A stretch of DNA of 64,000 bases from Undaria pinnatifida (taxonomy: Eukaryota; Sar; Phaeophyceae; Laminariales; Alariaceae): positions 7,938,915-8,002,914 of the forward strand of contig JABAKD010000020.1 of assembly GCA_012845835.1 (NCBI GenBank). Direction: 5' to 3'. Position 1 is the first letter of the stretch, and the number at the start of each line of letters is the position of its first letter. Below are positions 48,101-58,469 of the stretch, piece after piece. The notes below the pieces were generated by a model. That model was not told the DNA's origin, did not search any database, and saw only the letters and a program-made list of their open reading frames with translations. A program made the position numbers and the translations under genes.

Positions 48101-51100
48101 CTCGAGAATTATCATACCAGTACGAAATGTGACCAAACGTAAAAAAGCAAGAAGTCTTAAGAGCAGCCGTTGTCGAAGCAGCAGCAGCAGCAAGCAGCAG
48201 CAGCAGCAGCAGCAAGCAGCAGCAGCAAGCAGCAGCAGCAGCAGCAGCAAGCAGCAGCAGCAGCAGCAGCAGCAGCACAGCAGCAGCAGCACCCTGGCAG
48301 CAGCAAGCACCAGCAGCAGACAACGCATCCTCGCGGATCGCAGCCCCTGCTGGCAGGTCCACTGCCCCAATTGTGGGCTTGCTGCCGGAGGCGGCTCAGC
48401 TAGGCTGCTTGCCGGGGCCGGAGATTGCACTTGTAAACAAGTTTTATAACTAGCTCGCTCGTCGGGTCGCTCGTCGGGTCGACCTGGTGGTCTAACGGTA
48501 CGGGCATGTCCATGCATGTGGGTTGCGGTTTCTTTCCTATTTCTCGCGCGCACACCACATGGCATAATCATCAGCTGCAAACAATGCCGGTAAAAAACGC
48601 AGAGAACACGACATACTGGGAAAAGTACGAGGGACCAAGGACCAACCAACCGACCGAGGTATACATGCTTTGACCCGTGACTTTTTGACTTTGACCCGTG
48701 AGAAATGTCACGGGTCAAGTTAACGTGACCCGCCAGACGACCCGAATCTCGCGGGTCACTCGGATTGTCGCGGGTCGGGTCGGGTCGGGTCAGGACGATT
48801 TCAAAATCTCGCGGGTCGGGTCGGGTCGGGTCAAGACGTCTCGAAAATCTCGCGGGTCGGGTCGGGTCGGGTCAAGACGTCTCGAAAATCTCGCGGGTCG
48901 GGTCGGGTCGGGTCAAGACGTCTCAAAAATCTCGCGGGTCGGGTCGGGTCAGCTGACCCGACCCGACCCGACCCGACCCGCGAGATTTGACCCGACCCGT
49001 GAAAAGCCCTGGTTATTTGGGCCTTTTGTTGGGCCTGCCATGTTGCGTCTGATGTACCAGCTGCTGGCACACGTCCCCTGTCCCTGGTTTGGAAAGTTCC
49101 AAGAAAACGGTGACGTTATCGGCCTAGAAGGAGCGGTGTAGTCCGTCACAACTGTGTCCGTGTGCCTCTGATGCATGCAGCGCCTGCCAAGACGAGCATG
49201 GCAGCCTCGAAGCAGCAAGATCGGGGGGGGGGGTTAATGCCAAGCAGTCGTGCAGCCGTGCACTAACGTAGCACGTATAATGGGCTTGAGCTCAACACCA
49301 ACGCTTGACGTAGCTAGCACCGCACGCTGCAACTCTGTAGAGACCGTCAACCGCGGTGTAAGAATCTGAGTTACACTTTGATAAACCTACTCGCAGAGCT
49401 GCCTACGTTGGTTGTTTTTGAACCATCATACTGCTAGTGTGCGTTTATTTATATCAAAGTGGATGCCCACGTTGAATGTAAACACCCACCCCACGCACTG
49501 TCGTGCGGTCGAAATCGTTCAAGCTTTCGTGGGCGATTATGCGCCTCTCGTGAACGAAGCGCAACTGCTTGCGTTTCGTGGGCGCGTTTACCTTTCGACA
49601 AGTGATTCCGTGTTGTTGCCTGCTCTTTTCCAATCGTGTTTCGTTCGGCAGGCGGGCGACCAGGCATGCAGGACCGAGGTGGGATTCGAGTACGGCGTCG
49701 CATGGACAAATCGAAAGGCGTTCCCACCGACCAGCAGCCATTCAATGAGCTGCAGGAGCTCAAGGAGGACGTCCTTTTCGGCTGGGCTCAAGAGGACTTT
49801 AAGGTACGGGTACCACAAACTGTAGTCGGAGTAGCCCTATTGGGACCCGTGTACCAGTTACGGCGACGTTCGGGTCCATATATAGCAACCACGAAACAAA
49901 AAAACGTCGACAGCGCTGTTATCAAACATCTATAAAGAGTAAGAGCGTGCAACGATATGACATCACCATACTGCGCGCATGTCCTATTAATACATCGTAC
50001 GGCTCCTTGCGTTGCAGAAAAAACACCCCCCCTCATAACCCAAGCGGCCCCGGCTGTTTGGTGCAGCCGATGCTGTAATCGTAAAAAAAACGAAGGACGT
50101 ATTTTCGCTCTCAAGCCCCAAAAGGATTAATAGCTGGGTGGAGGCGGGAGGGATGGCGTCGGCGAGGAGTCCTTTTTGATATTGTGGGGTGGGGCGCCGT
50201 GTTCGCCACGCCGACAATACGGCCATCGGTCGCTCGCTGGAAGAGCTTTTTGTTTGACAAGCGTTTATTGAAAGCAAGTGCGAGACCCCCCGTTGTTCAA
50301 AGGGTGGGGTCATGCCGCCGGCTGCGTGGTCCATTACGTGCGGTGTTCCGTCTTGTTTGACGCCCGGGCGGAGCGGCGGTGTCTGCGTAGATCGTCTAGA
50401 TACACAGCTCTGCCCTATCGATGTCGACCTCGCTGTAATTTCGAACGCTGCCGTTTTAACAGGATCGGCGCCTCGAATTATTTGCAGTTGTAAATACCTG
50501 GTATGACGGATACGTTACTCAAATACATGCGGTGCAATGTTACCCAATGGGCTTCATTACATGTTGAGAACCTGTTAAAACACGCTATTTGACATCGTCG
50601 TGTTTCCTGTTTGTTTTCGGTGCTTTCCGCCCACATGTTCTCGGCTTTGCAAACCTTGCGTCTGATCGCGCTGCAGGGTCTGGTGACCCGATTGGCTCTT
50701 ATCTACGCGGGGGCGATGGCCGTGAGGTGAGGTGTTCGTGATTTATGAGAGGCATGCATATGGAGGACCCCGCTATTTCGTTTTTGGTGTTTTGAAGTGT
50801 GTTCCATGATTTTGAGTACATGTCTTGTTGTCGGGGCTTGTGGCTGTGTCTTGAAGTGCGTTCCTCACTCTTGATAACGGCTCTGCTTCTCGGGGCTCCA
50901 TGGCGGTGCGTCGGACCAGCGGGTTCAGAGCTAGCGCTCGAAAGCTCCTGTCAACGGGGATGCGTATGCCATTTTTCTCGCGTGATGAGGCTGGCGTTGC
51001 CTGATCCCAAAATAATGTCATCGTCATGGATATATCCTTGTGCTCGATTTTTTTTTTCTTGGCGAACACACAACCGCAGTGGCCCCTACCGACCGTCTTC

Positions 51101-52527
51101 GCGCAAAGGCAAGCGTCGCCAAGAATTCCGCGACGGATCACCGCGCAGACGAGATAATGTGTTCCGGTGTGTGTCGTCGTAACAGCGATCCGTTCCCTCT
51201 TTTTGATTTTTGTGGCGGAATGTGTACTGCAGCATTCCCATCGGCACAACGACGTTCCCGAATCAACTTCCCGAGGCGCTGCTGGCAGCAAATGTGGGCG
51301 CGCTGGGCGTACTTCTCGGTGAGAGCCAAGTCGTGTCGCTAAATCAGCGGTAGCGCCGCGTCGCAGGCTGGCGCTAGCTGAGGAACACTTTTAACCTTTT
51401 ACTACCGTAACACTGATTATGCCAATACTTGAGTCATTTTCAACTAGTCTGTCCCCAAAAATGAGGGTGGAGTCTTCACGGATTAAGTGGACGATGACGT
51501 ACGATCATGCCTGGTCATGCTAGTCATCCCGCTCGACGTTGCGGCAGGGGCCCAATCGCATGCAAGCATCACTCACGCCACAGGAACTGCCAAAAATGTA
51601 TATGTATGTATGTAGTGCTACCCCGCCCGCGCGTGGGTGCACATCAGCATGCCGACGTGTTTAGGGAGCGGTGGGGCTTGTGATTAGTCGTAACTCCAGC
51701 TCGTTTGCGCTTGGGTGCTGGGATTGTGCCGGTTGCCAGCGAGGTACATGTTGATGCTTCGTCTCCGTAGTTTTCTGATCATTCATCGCCATGCGTGGGG
51801 TGGTGACAAGAGCCCGTTTTGCCCTCTCTCCCACAACAAATCGTGCTGCTGCAGCGGTGGTGATCCGGCTGTACAGTGGTTGGAGCTACGTTTCGATCCG
51901 ACTCGACGCGGAAGTTGTGGAGTACGAGGAATCAGGTGCAGTTTGTGCTTTCATGAGCTGTATCATACACGCCGTCTGCCCCGTTATCTTGCTGTGAATC
52001 CGAACGTCGGCGCGCTTGGCCATGAAGGCAATGCGCTTGCCGCCTTGTTGACCAGCCACTATCATTTATGTAGCGTTGCCTCCGCGGTGTGTGTTTATAT
52101 GGCTGACCACAAGCTCTTACCCTCACGCTTCAATCGCTGTCCTCGCCTGAAGGTTCGCTTGCACGAGGCCTGCACGGTCGTAAGAAATGTCATTCTTCGG
52201 TTTCAATCTCCGCGTGCACGATTGTTAGCCCCAGCTCGATGCCTTCGAGCTGGGATTGCATCTCTCGGATTTGAGTTGAAGGCATTTCGCTCGGTCCACG
52301 CCGTTGTCGCGTATCTGCACATTACCATGCAACACGTTGCCGCCCCTCATTATGGCCTGTTCCCGGGCCACCCTCCTGACCGCTTCCGCTGGTGCTGTGC
52401 ATGTTACCTTAATATTTTAGGTTGGTACGATGGAAGCGAATGGTACAAGCCGCCTGACATCCGGGCGAGAGACGAAATGCTGAACAATTACGAGGTCAAG
52501 CCAGCGATCGATCGCCTCAAAGCGTGA
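38977..52527 (+). CDS. Plastid-targeted Ycf36/CGLD27 (DUF1230) membrane protein, six exons
   Basis: Exons are 38977-39196, 49652-49803, 50677-50726, 51233-51318, 51855-51935 and 52421-52527. They total 696 nt, or 231 residues plus TGA. All donors are GT and all acceptors AG, and every junction keeps frame. The mature part matches the DUF1230 family throughout: VPTDQQPFNELQELKEDVLF, then span 1 (LALIYAGAMAVSIPIG), span 2 (LLAANVGALGVLLAVV), RLYSGWSYV, VEYEESGWYDGSEWYKPP and the end NNYEVKPAIDRLKA. Exon 1 supplies a signal peptide with VGSSAFAP, the heterokont cleavage motif, then a basic transit-like stretch. The family is known from cyanobacteria, plastid genomes (ycf36) and green-lineage/diatom nuclei (CGLD27); its biochemical role is unsettled, with links to photoacclimation and iron response. 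Exons 2-6 are firm; attachment of exon 1 rests on phase, targeting logic and lack of a better candidate. Confidence 0.8.
43640..44800. mobile_element. Long imperfect palindrome with arms of about 400 bp
   Basis: The left arm (about 43690-44080) and right arm (about 44393-44760) are reverse complements with many substitutions. Shared landmarks include CTACAGCAAGCGTAG-type sequence, GATACCGCGCGCTGCTGCC, GCCAAGCCAGCGTCGGCG and the TTTTGTGGTGAGATGAG block. The spacer holds CAGTCGAAAA-type foldback repeats. Long arms suggest a Mutator-like or foldback element, but no target duplication was found. Confidence 0.6.
45719..45848. repeat. 65-bp tandem duplication
   Basis: Two consecutive 65-bp units (45719-45783 and 45784-45848) beginning AGAGGCCAGGACGTGGGACG differ at a single visible position (CCAGTT versus CCGGTT). 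The near identity indicates a recent event. Confidence 0.9.
46405..46480 (+). repeat. Interspersed repeat family C, copy 4
   Basis: Almost identical to 31015-31091. Similarity continues to about 46690 through a GGTCAACAGGATGATTTTAG and AAACCCGTTTTTGAGGGGA block, which has counterparts near 24790 and 25680. This supports a full-length element of roughly 280 bp. Confidence 0.7.
47231..49011. mobile_element. Nonautonomous hAT-like element, 1781 bp, with perfect 8-bp target duplication
   Basis: The left end is CAGGGCTTTTCACGGGTC (47231-47248), and the right end is its reverse complement with the same 18 bases (48994-49011). The element is flanked on both sides by GTTATTTG (47223-47230 and 49012-49019). 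The two ends hold 40-41-bp minisatellites: five units at about 47284-47480 and four or more at about 48740-48950. Each carries GGGTCGGGTCGGGTC and AAAATCTCGCGG. The middle holds two copies of a 277-bp segment (47836-48060 and 48113-48440) with a CAG-rich stretch. No transposase is present. The element lies inside the putative DUF1230 intron. Confidence 0.88.
47836..48440 (+). repeat. Duplicated CAG-rich segment inside the hAT-like element
   Basis: Each copy starts TCATACCAGTACGAAATGT, then encodes in one frame a Lys/Arg-rich stretch, a Ser or Gln run, and a conserved end PPPQLWACCRRRLS or PLPQLWACCRRRLS. The second copy has an expanded (CAG)n tract (48176-48300). Conservation of the final reading frame may be chance or a captured gene fragment. 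Confidence 0.65.
49652..49803 (+). CDS. DUF1230 gene, exon 2
   Basis: The acceptor is a pyrimidine-rich tract ending GTTCGGCAG and the donor is AAG|GTACGG, phase 0. It encodes a basic linker (RGGIRVRRRMDKSKG) followed by the family's conserved N-terminal signature VPTDQQPFNELQELKEDVLF and GWAQEDFK. Confidence 0.85.
50677..50726 (+). CDS. DUF1230 gene, exon 3 (membrane span 1)
   Basis: A 50-base exon between GCGCTGCAG and GTGAGGTG. It reads GLVTRLALIYAGAMAV plus two bases of a Ser codon completed by exon 4. It was missed as an ORF because of its length, but it is required by phase and supplies the first half of the first membrane segment. Confidence 0.8.
51233..51318 (+). CDS. DUF1230 gene, exon 4
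   Basis: The acceptor is TGTACTGCAG and the donor is CTCG|GTGAGA. It encodes IPIGTTTFPNQLPEALLAAN and VGALGVLL, matching the family's loop after span 1 and the start of span 2. It ends with the first base of an Ala codon. Confidence 0.85.
51855..51935 (+). CDS. DUF1230 gene, exon 5
   Basis: The acceptor is GTGCTGCTGCAG and the donor is TCAG|GTGCAG. It encodes VVIRLYSGWSYV, then RLDAEVVEYEES, the most conserved segment of Ycf36/CGLD27 proteins. It begins with two bases completing Ala and ends with the first base of Gly. Confidence 0.88.
52421..52527 (+). CDS. DUF1230 gene, exon 6 (terminal)
   Basis: The acceptor is TTAATATTTTAG. It encodes GWYDGSEWYKPPDIRARDEM, then LNNYEVKPAIDRLKA and TGA (52525-52527), the usual C-terminus of the family at the usual length. 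Confidence 0.88.
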
Positions 52528-53408
52528 GTGGGTGGACCATTATCCCGTTGGCGCACGCATGACCACGTGATCGCCGCGGTACTCTTAAGATGTCACAGCA
52601 TGTACATTAGTGGCGTATCAGGTCAAGAACGCCGCTCGATGTGCATGCAGCGACGATTCGTACGGACGCCCACTGACAGGACGCGGAAGCGATGCCCCTT
52701 GCTGCGGCGCCGAGGCCCTACCGAGATTGGATTTTCCCGCGTGCGCGTGAAGTAGTATCTGTAGGTCGTGGGACCTTGTCCTTCCGTCCCAGACTGGGAG
52801 CATAGGCGAGAGTTTATTCAAGAGCAGCAGCAACGATCACGTGGCTCGATTTTAAGAGCGAAACAAGTTGCTAATTTTACATGCCCGCCTAAAAGAAAGG
52901 GGTCCCTTTGAACTGGACCGGGGATCTGAAGCCAGAAATATCCATATGTCTTTTTTCTACGCGCTATACCTTCCTCCAGCGCACACACTTGACGACAGTT
53001 ACAATATATCCAAAGTAGGCGGGTGGACTGGCGGCAGATCCGTTTCGAGGAGTGACTCACTGCTCGGCTGCAACTGATTCGCGCGAGAAAAGCAGATCCG
53101 CGGATATCCGCGGATGCAACCGCACACGTACTCGGCCCCCGGAAGATTGATCTCCGCGACCCCTTCCGTAGCGGGGTTGCTGGCGTGCCCCAGATAACAC
53201 TGCTACCTGCTATGGATTTGCAGGTGGCGTTTATGTTGTAGGCGTGACGATCTTGTGGCGGCCTCCAGTCTACGGTGCCTGCATTCCCTTGTCTTGTGCA
53301 CGTGTTGAAGCGTCTATTGCTTACCAGGTACCTGGTACCGTACGTTTATGTTGCCTTTGCCGCCGGAACCTTGCTTCCACATTTTGCTACCTCTTTGTGG
53401 AAAACAGA
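52528..53408. other. Intergenic spacer between DUF1230 gene and small two-exon gene
   Basis: About 880 bases with only short chance ORFs. It presumably contains the 3' end of the upstream gene and the promoter of the downstream one. A TACCAGGTACCTGGTA 16-bp palindrome lies at 53322-53337, about 70 bases before the downstream ATG. Confidence 0.5.
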
Positions 53409-53555
53409 ATGCTCGCGGCGATCGGGGTGGGATTCATGCTGACCGTGGTGGGGTTCAAGGTAGTGGTGCCGGATGACCCTTACGCTATGCTGGACGATAC
53501 GTACCTCAGCACCCTCAAGGGCGACGATGAGGTTGCGAATGAAGCTGCCAGGAAG
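53409..53555 (+). CDS. Two-exon hypothetical gene, exon 1
   Basis: 49 codons from ATG 53409, ending NEAARK at donor AAG|GTGCGT. The frame stays open through the donor only for 38 more codons of different composition. Confidence 0.6.
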
Positions 53556-53898
53556 GTGCGTCTTTTATTGTTTTGTTTCGCTTTGGGGCTGTTCGCGTCC
53601 AACCGCCGCCCAGGCTGCTTGGGAAACTATGATGGCGGGGGAGGGGGGCTCTTGGTGCTCTCAAGCTAGGTCGCCAGCGACAGGGTCGCCAGCGCTTGTG
53701 TACGTATAAGCCGGGTGTAGTTTTACAGATGAATGCACGAAGTGTGCCGTCGTATGTTGTCTGTTTGTGGCGAAACCCATAACGTCTGGTGGACCCTTCC
53801 CGCTCTCCTCGCAGGCAGCGGAAAAGGGCACCAACAGACCTGTGTACTGCGAATCGCGCTACTACCAAGCCATGGCTGGAGGAGGCCTTTGCGACTAG
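53409..53898 (+). CDS. Hypothetical 76-residue protein, two exons
   Basis: Exon 1 is 53409-53555 and ends GCCAGGAAG|GTGCGT. Exon 2 is 53815-53898, follows CGCTCTCCTCGCAG and ends in TAG. The intron is 259 nt and the join is in phase 0. The protein starts with a hydrophobic segment (MLAAIGVGFMLTVVGFKVVV), then an acidic part with PDDPYAMLDDTYLSTL, then KGTNRPVYCESRYYQAMAG. One membrane span or a mitochondrial leader is likely. The ATG follows ...AAAACAGA, so an upstream exon ending before AATG is conceivable. A possible AATAAA lies at about 54041, 140 bases after the stop. I do not recognise the family. Confidence 0.6.
53815..53898 (+). CDS. Two-exon hypothetical gene, exon 2
   Basis: 27 codons plus TAG, starting after a strong pyrimidine-rich acceptor (CCGCTCTCCTCGCAG). 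Encodes AAEKGTNRPVYCESRYYQAM and AGGGLCD. Confidence 0.6.
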   Translation, partial: AAEKGTNRPVYCESRYYQAMAGGGLCD

Positions 53899-56800
53899 AT
53901 ATACGCTCCGGCTGATGGCGGTTCCGGCCGACATCGCCCCCACTTAAAACTGCCGGAAGAAGGATGAAACCCGTAAACCCGTATGTTAGTGAGGATGTGC
54001 CCCGTGTAAGGATCTCACTCTGCGGCCATGTAGTAGAGACCAATAAACGGCTTCTTTTGGAAGTCTGGGGGGGGGGGGGGGCGCACACCTCCGCTAACGC
54101 TACGAATTTGGTTAGTTTGATATAACATCAGGCACGGCGCTCAACCAGGGCTGCATGCCCATTGAACTGGTCACGTGTTAAATCCGGGCGGCGGCTTCCC
54201 GTTAACAGTATTGATAGTAGTGTCGTTTGTTTCGAAACACTTCTGTTATGCGCCGTGAACGTCGAGCTGCGGAAGGGTTTCGAAATTGTTGACTGCGCGA
54301 TTGGAGCACAAGAGTAGCAGTTGCTAAGGACAATGCTAAATGCACGAAACACTTGAAAGCACCGAGGTGTTTGTGGATTGAAGGCTGCTGAGGAAGACGA
54401 GAGCCAAGGCGATGCAGGCCACCCGCCTTGCGTTCCCGAAGCTCGTTGAGATGCGAACCAAGAAACGAGCCGAGAGTCGATCGGAGGACACTTGCTGCAG
54501 GGTACGAGCGACAAAGTAGTATTGTTCTCAAGTGTTGATCATAGTTTATGTATCCCAGAGTGAGTCCGTCCCGAGTACAGTTGGTGCTCTCGAGTGTCTC
54601 TTTCTTTTGGCGTCGGTGGCATGTGCCCAAGATGGAATGTGGCTGGCTGTGGCTTAAACGGTGGTGGCTGTGTCGTTCGTTTTATTTAGGCTTCGCTCCT
54701 CGAGTGCGGTAAATGAAGCACCATTGTCAGATAGGATGAACCAGCCTATGCTGCATACAAATACGTACGGTACCTCTGTGTGCCAATCATTGGAAACAGG
54801 GAGGGGAGCTGCGTCTTGCTTGTTGAAAACGTGGGTACGGGCTCATAGTATTTTTCCCCCCATGCTACTCATACGTCAGCTGTTGTATTGCTGTGGTGCC
54901 GGAACCACGTTGATTTTGGTAAACGATAGATATAAGAGGAAACTTGACCAGCAACGGTTGATTTATTACCAAATATGTTAGCTCGTACGTTGTAGCTAAC
55001 GTGTGAAGGGGGCTCGAGCCAGTCGCGCTTGCCGTGGAAACCGTGTTCATGGGCGCAGTGTACACAAGCTAAGAAACGCCCTGCGTAATAGTTATTTCTT
55101 GCCGGCATACGCACATTTGGTGCGGCAGAAGTGACACCGAACCTGACACCAGCCAACATCATCCGCATCACTCGAGTGTCGAGCTCGCAAGGAGACTACT
55201 TGCAAATCGGTGTACGTGAGGTTTATCGGAGCTCACAGAGACCGACTTGAACCAGCAGCAGCAGTAGGTGGTCGATCGCAGACACACCCTACTTGCAATC
55301 TATTAATAGTAAACAACGTGATCAGCACTCCGCATTGTCAACGGTGACAACGGAGCACCGAGCACAGCACTGAGCCCCGAGCAGCACACGCACGTACGAC
55401 CTACGAGACGTTTTTAGGTTCTCTCTTTTTGTGTAAAATTATGAGGAAATATATTTGTTTTCGTCCGTAAGCATTTGTTTTGTTCAGGTTCTTGTGCCAT
55501 CATTTTTTCAGAGACAAATGATCGCAACTACTCGCAATTACTGTTTCGCTGGTGACCTATTCGGGGTGTTGGGCGGTGACGTGCAGCCGTTCTTGTTGTT
55601 CTTGCTTTTGATGGTGTATGGCTTCGGTCAAAAGGGGGAGAAATGTCAACAGGGGGTAGTAGATAAATTGGGTAGATTTGCTGGGGTATACCCCCCCACG
55701 TTGTCGTCAACAGGCTGGATTACTTTCCCCTTTTTTCGCCCGACCCCGTTAGACCCAATATGCCGTGTCCGGAAAACAAGCAAACGGCGTGCGTGCTCGG
55801 CGTGGGCTGCGGGTGTTCTGCCAGCGCGTCTCCAATGAATTTTAGGCAGTTTGGGGCAAGCTCGGTCACGTTCCGCGGGCGGGCGTGTTTCCCTATACCC
55901 TCAAATGACTGAAAAACACGCAGAGGGTATACCCCCCTTTGAAACATGTCCCTTTTTGAAATGTGTATTTTGTATTTTCCATCCGGCTATGTAATATTGC
56001 AGACCTATCATAACTGCTGTATTCTCAGCATCGCGTTACGAAGCATAAACGAATTAATGCGTTTTGTTTCGTGTGGCGGGCCGTAGCTGGATGCTACAAT
56101 GATGTCAGGATCGACACGCACAAATGCTCAATAATAAGAGTTAGCTTTGAAGGGCTCGTCGATTATTACAGCAAACCTACTGCTGCTGCTGTAGTTCGTT
56201 ATACAGCTATTAATAACGCCACCCTGCCCAGCAGCGAAAGGTCGAGTGAAGTGCTAACGGACGCCCTTCCTCCAGACATGGAGAGCAAGCATCAAGATTC
56301 CGAGATCCGCGCGGCCATATAGTTAACATCCCTTTGGAACCCATGTACAGCGACACGAAACAAAGTATAATAAGCGCGTTAGTATCGTGGCGCGAGCATG
56401 CAGCACGCGGCATTAAAAGCAATGAGCGTGTCTCTAAGTATCTTGCATTGGACTTCGACAGTGAACAAACGTCGTCGTCAGCTAGTCTAGCAGCCCAGGT
56501 TGCTTCGTGTGAAGGATGCTATGATATGATAGGATGCTATGATACAATCGTCAATTTTGGGCGTCAATTTTCCCCTCCGAAGCCCAATATTATGTATATT
56601 ACTCCGGAGTATAAAAAATGATCGTTTTTTCGTGGCTCGCTGCTCTCCGGTGGCCGAGTGTTTCTTCTCGCACTTCCGGCCGCAGGGCAAGTTAGCCTGC
56701 CATGGGTACATTATGACGCATGTCTGGATCTCGGCCGAGCTCCGTGGCAGCGCTCGGCGCATTACACGTTGCTTACCTGGCTCTATTTGGCAAGGGATTG

Positions 56801-57893
56801 CGTTCCGCCTCCCTGAGACGAGCAGGTCTCTTGCAACACCCTAAATTGTTTTTCAGAATATAGAATATGACACTTTGATCTTTTTATAAACTTTTACAAA
56901 TTTCTGTTCTTCGTTGTTTTGTTCGTAAAAAAATGGCCCGCCACTCAACTAACCTCAGCAGCAGCACAGCAGCAATAGCAGCAACCGCCCGGACTAAATC
57001 AACCTCAGCTGCAGCAGCATAGCAGCAGCAGTAGCAGCAACATACAGCAGTAGTAGCAGCAATACACATGTGGATCGGATTATTAATATGTACCTGGTAC
57101 ATAGTAGTCTACAGTCAGCCGCATCCCACGTCACACGTGCCCCTTCTCGCTTCCTGGCGGTCCCGAACCTGGAGGTCGAAGTGTGACGCTCTTTTTCATA
57201 CATATCATATGAGTACGGTGCAAAAGTTTTTTGTGTTGTGTGTAGTTTCTCAACAACAGATCCGTCGTGGGCACGTCTATCTCGAGTACCCAAAAAGCGC
57301 TATAAATACTGCTATTGAGTACACCCAAGAAGTGCTGCGGGTAGAATGCGAATTCCTTACTTTTCCGGGCAATTTTTTTCTGCACATGTGCAAGCGAATG
57401 GTCATTGCGTCCGGTAGTGATGATCATAATGTGTCCTTGCGCCACTCCCCTAAGCACTTCCCGGAGGGGAACCTTGTTAATAATAGGATTGCTGTCAGAT
57501 GTCATGTCACAACAACATGCACCATGCGCACCGAGCATCCGAGCATTCAAATTTTCCAATTGAAATTTTCAAAAAAAATTACAACAGCTGAAAAAGCTCC
57601 CAGAGTTTTGTGTCGCGCTGCTGCGGTGCTCGACTTGCCTCGCTGCGCTTGCTTCATGACGCCTGAATCAGCACTCTCAAAAGTGCCTCCCACGCCTGTA
57701 CAAGACCAGTGACCTCCAGTCTGCACACGATATCGCGTTCGCTCTCATGGAACATTTTGTGCTGTGAGGTGAAGTGTCGTGTGGGGTGGGGTGATCTTTT
57801 TTCGGGGTTCAACAAGTTTGGTGAGGCGTTTTTTATGGAGGGACGTTTTACTCGCGTCTTGAGGCTGGCTGATCACCAGCTGTCACAGATCAC
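53899..57893. other. No supported gene; mixed intergenic sequence
   Basis: It contains a poly-G run at about 54069, a CTATTAATAG at 55300 and CAG-rich interruptions at 56955-57060. Several medium ORFs are present: the plus-strand ORF 57068-57712 and 56071-56621, which is interrupted by a stop at about 56320. The latter reads moderately protein-like (SDTKQSIISALVSWREHA) but has no recognisable family and no clear splice pattern. These could be exons of an unrecognised gene. Confidence 0.4.
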
Positions 57894-58049
57894 ATGATCA
57901 GCAGCACTAGCCCGCACACAGCTCGTGTGTTTGGACCTTGCCCTTCTCTACACAGTGGGAAACGCTCAACATCAGCCATTGGTCTTGCGCCAGAGATCGC
58001 CCTAGAACTTCGAACAACACAAATCGAGTGTCCCCGAAACTCTCAAAAG

Positions 58050-58465
58050 GTGAGAGTTGTCATTTTTCGGCGATATGATGGACGAATTAGCCCCGTTGGC
58101 TATTATGATGATACCTGATGAGAGTATTTCGGTCCTGAGCTACAGATTTTGCGTGCCAGCTAGCAGCAGCAGGTCTGTAGTAGATTATGCATCTTGTACC
58201 AGATCCTCGGACGAGGTTTCACCATGGCATTCCATGTTTTATCAGTTGCTGTGCGCCATCGGCGTGTTGCTGGGTGGAAAGCTTCCCGAATTCGCGAATT
58301 CGGTTTGTTTCATGCGTTAAAACTCGAACTTGTCATCGAGTCGGTATAGTCCATGACACATGACACCGCTTTGAAGTAGATCGCGCAGATTGTCAAAACA
58401 CACCTCGCATATGTCGCCCACTACCCCTCTCCCACACCACCCTTGCGTCCACACCAACCTTGCAG
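58050..58465 (+). other. Probable 5'-UTR intron of the KEN-box protein gene
   Basis: A good donor AAAAG|GTGAGAG at 58049/58050 and an acceptor ACCAACCTTGCAG ending at 58465 lie just before the start codon at 58470. The sequence before the donor has no frame that joins the KEN-box frame, so the first exon is probably noncoding. Confidence 0.45.
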
Positions 58466-58469
58466 GGCT

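Larger units (their letters stand above)
39197..49651 (+). other. Putative 10.5-kb intron of the DUF1230 gene
   Basis: It runs from donor GTGAGA to an acceptor in a T/C-rich tract ending TTCGGCAG. It contains TACCAGGTA motifs, two loose relatives of family C near 41215-41412, a 1.1-kb imperfect palindrome (43640-44800), a 65-bp tandem duplication, a family C copy and the hAT-like element 47231-49011. ORFs inside are short or repeat-derived. I found no exon-like coding segment in it. Confidence 0.5.

Noticed and set aside
47284-48950. CRISPR-like array
   Set aside because: The 40-bp repeats have no unique spacers of constant size. They are minisatellites inside a eukaryotic transposon.
57068-57712. 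214-residue plus-strand ORF
   Set aside because: No recognisable motif, first part overlaps CAG-rich DNA, no Kozak or splice support, and composition is like translated noncoding DNA.
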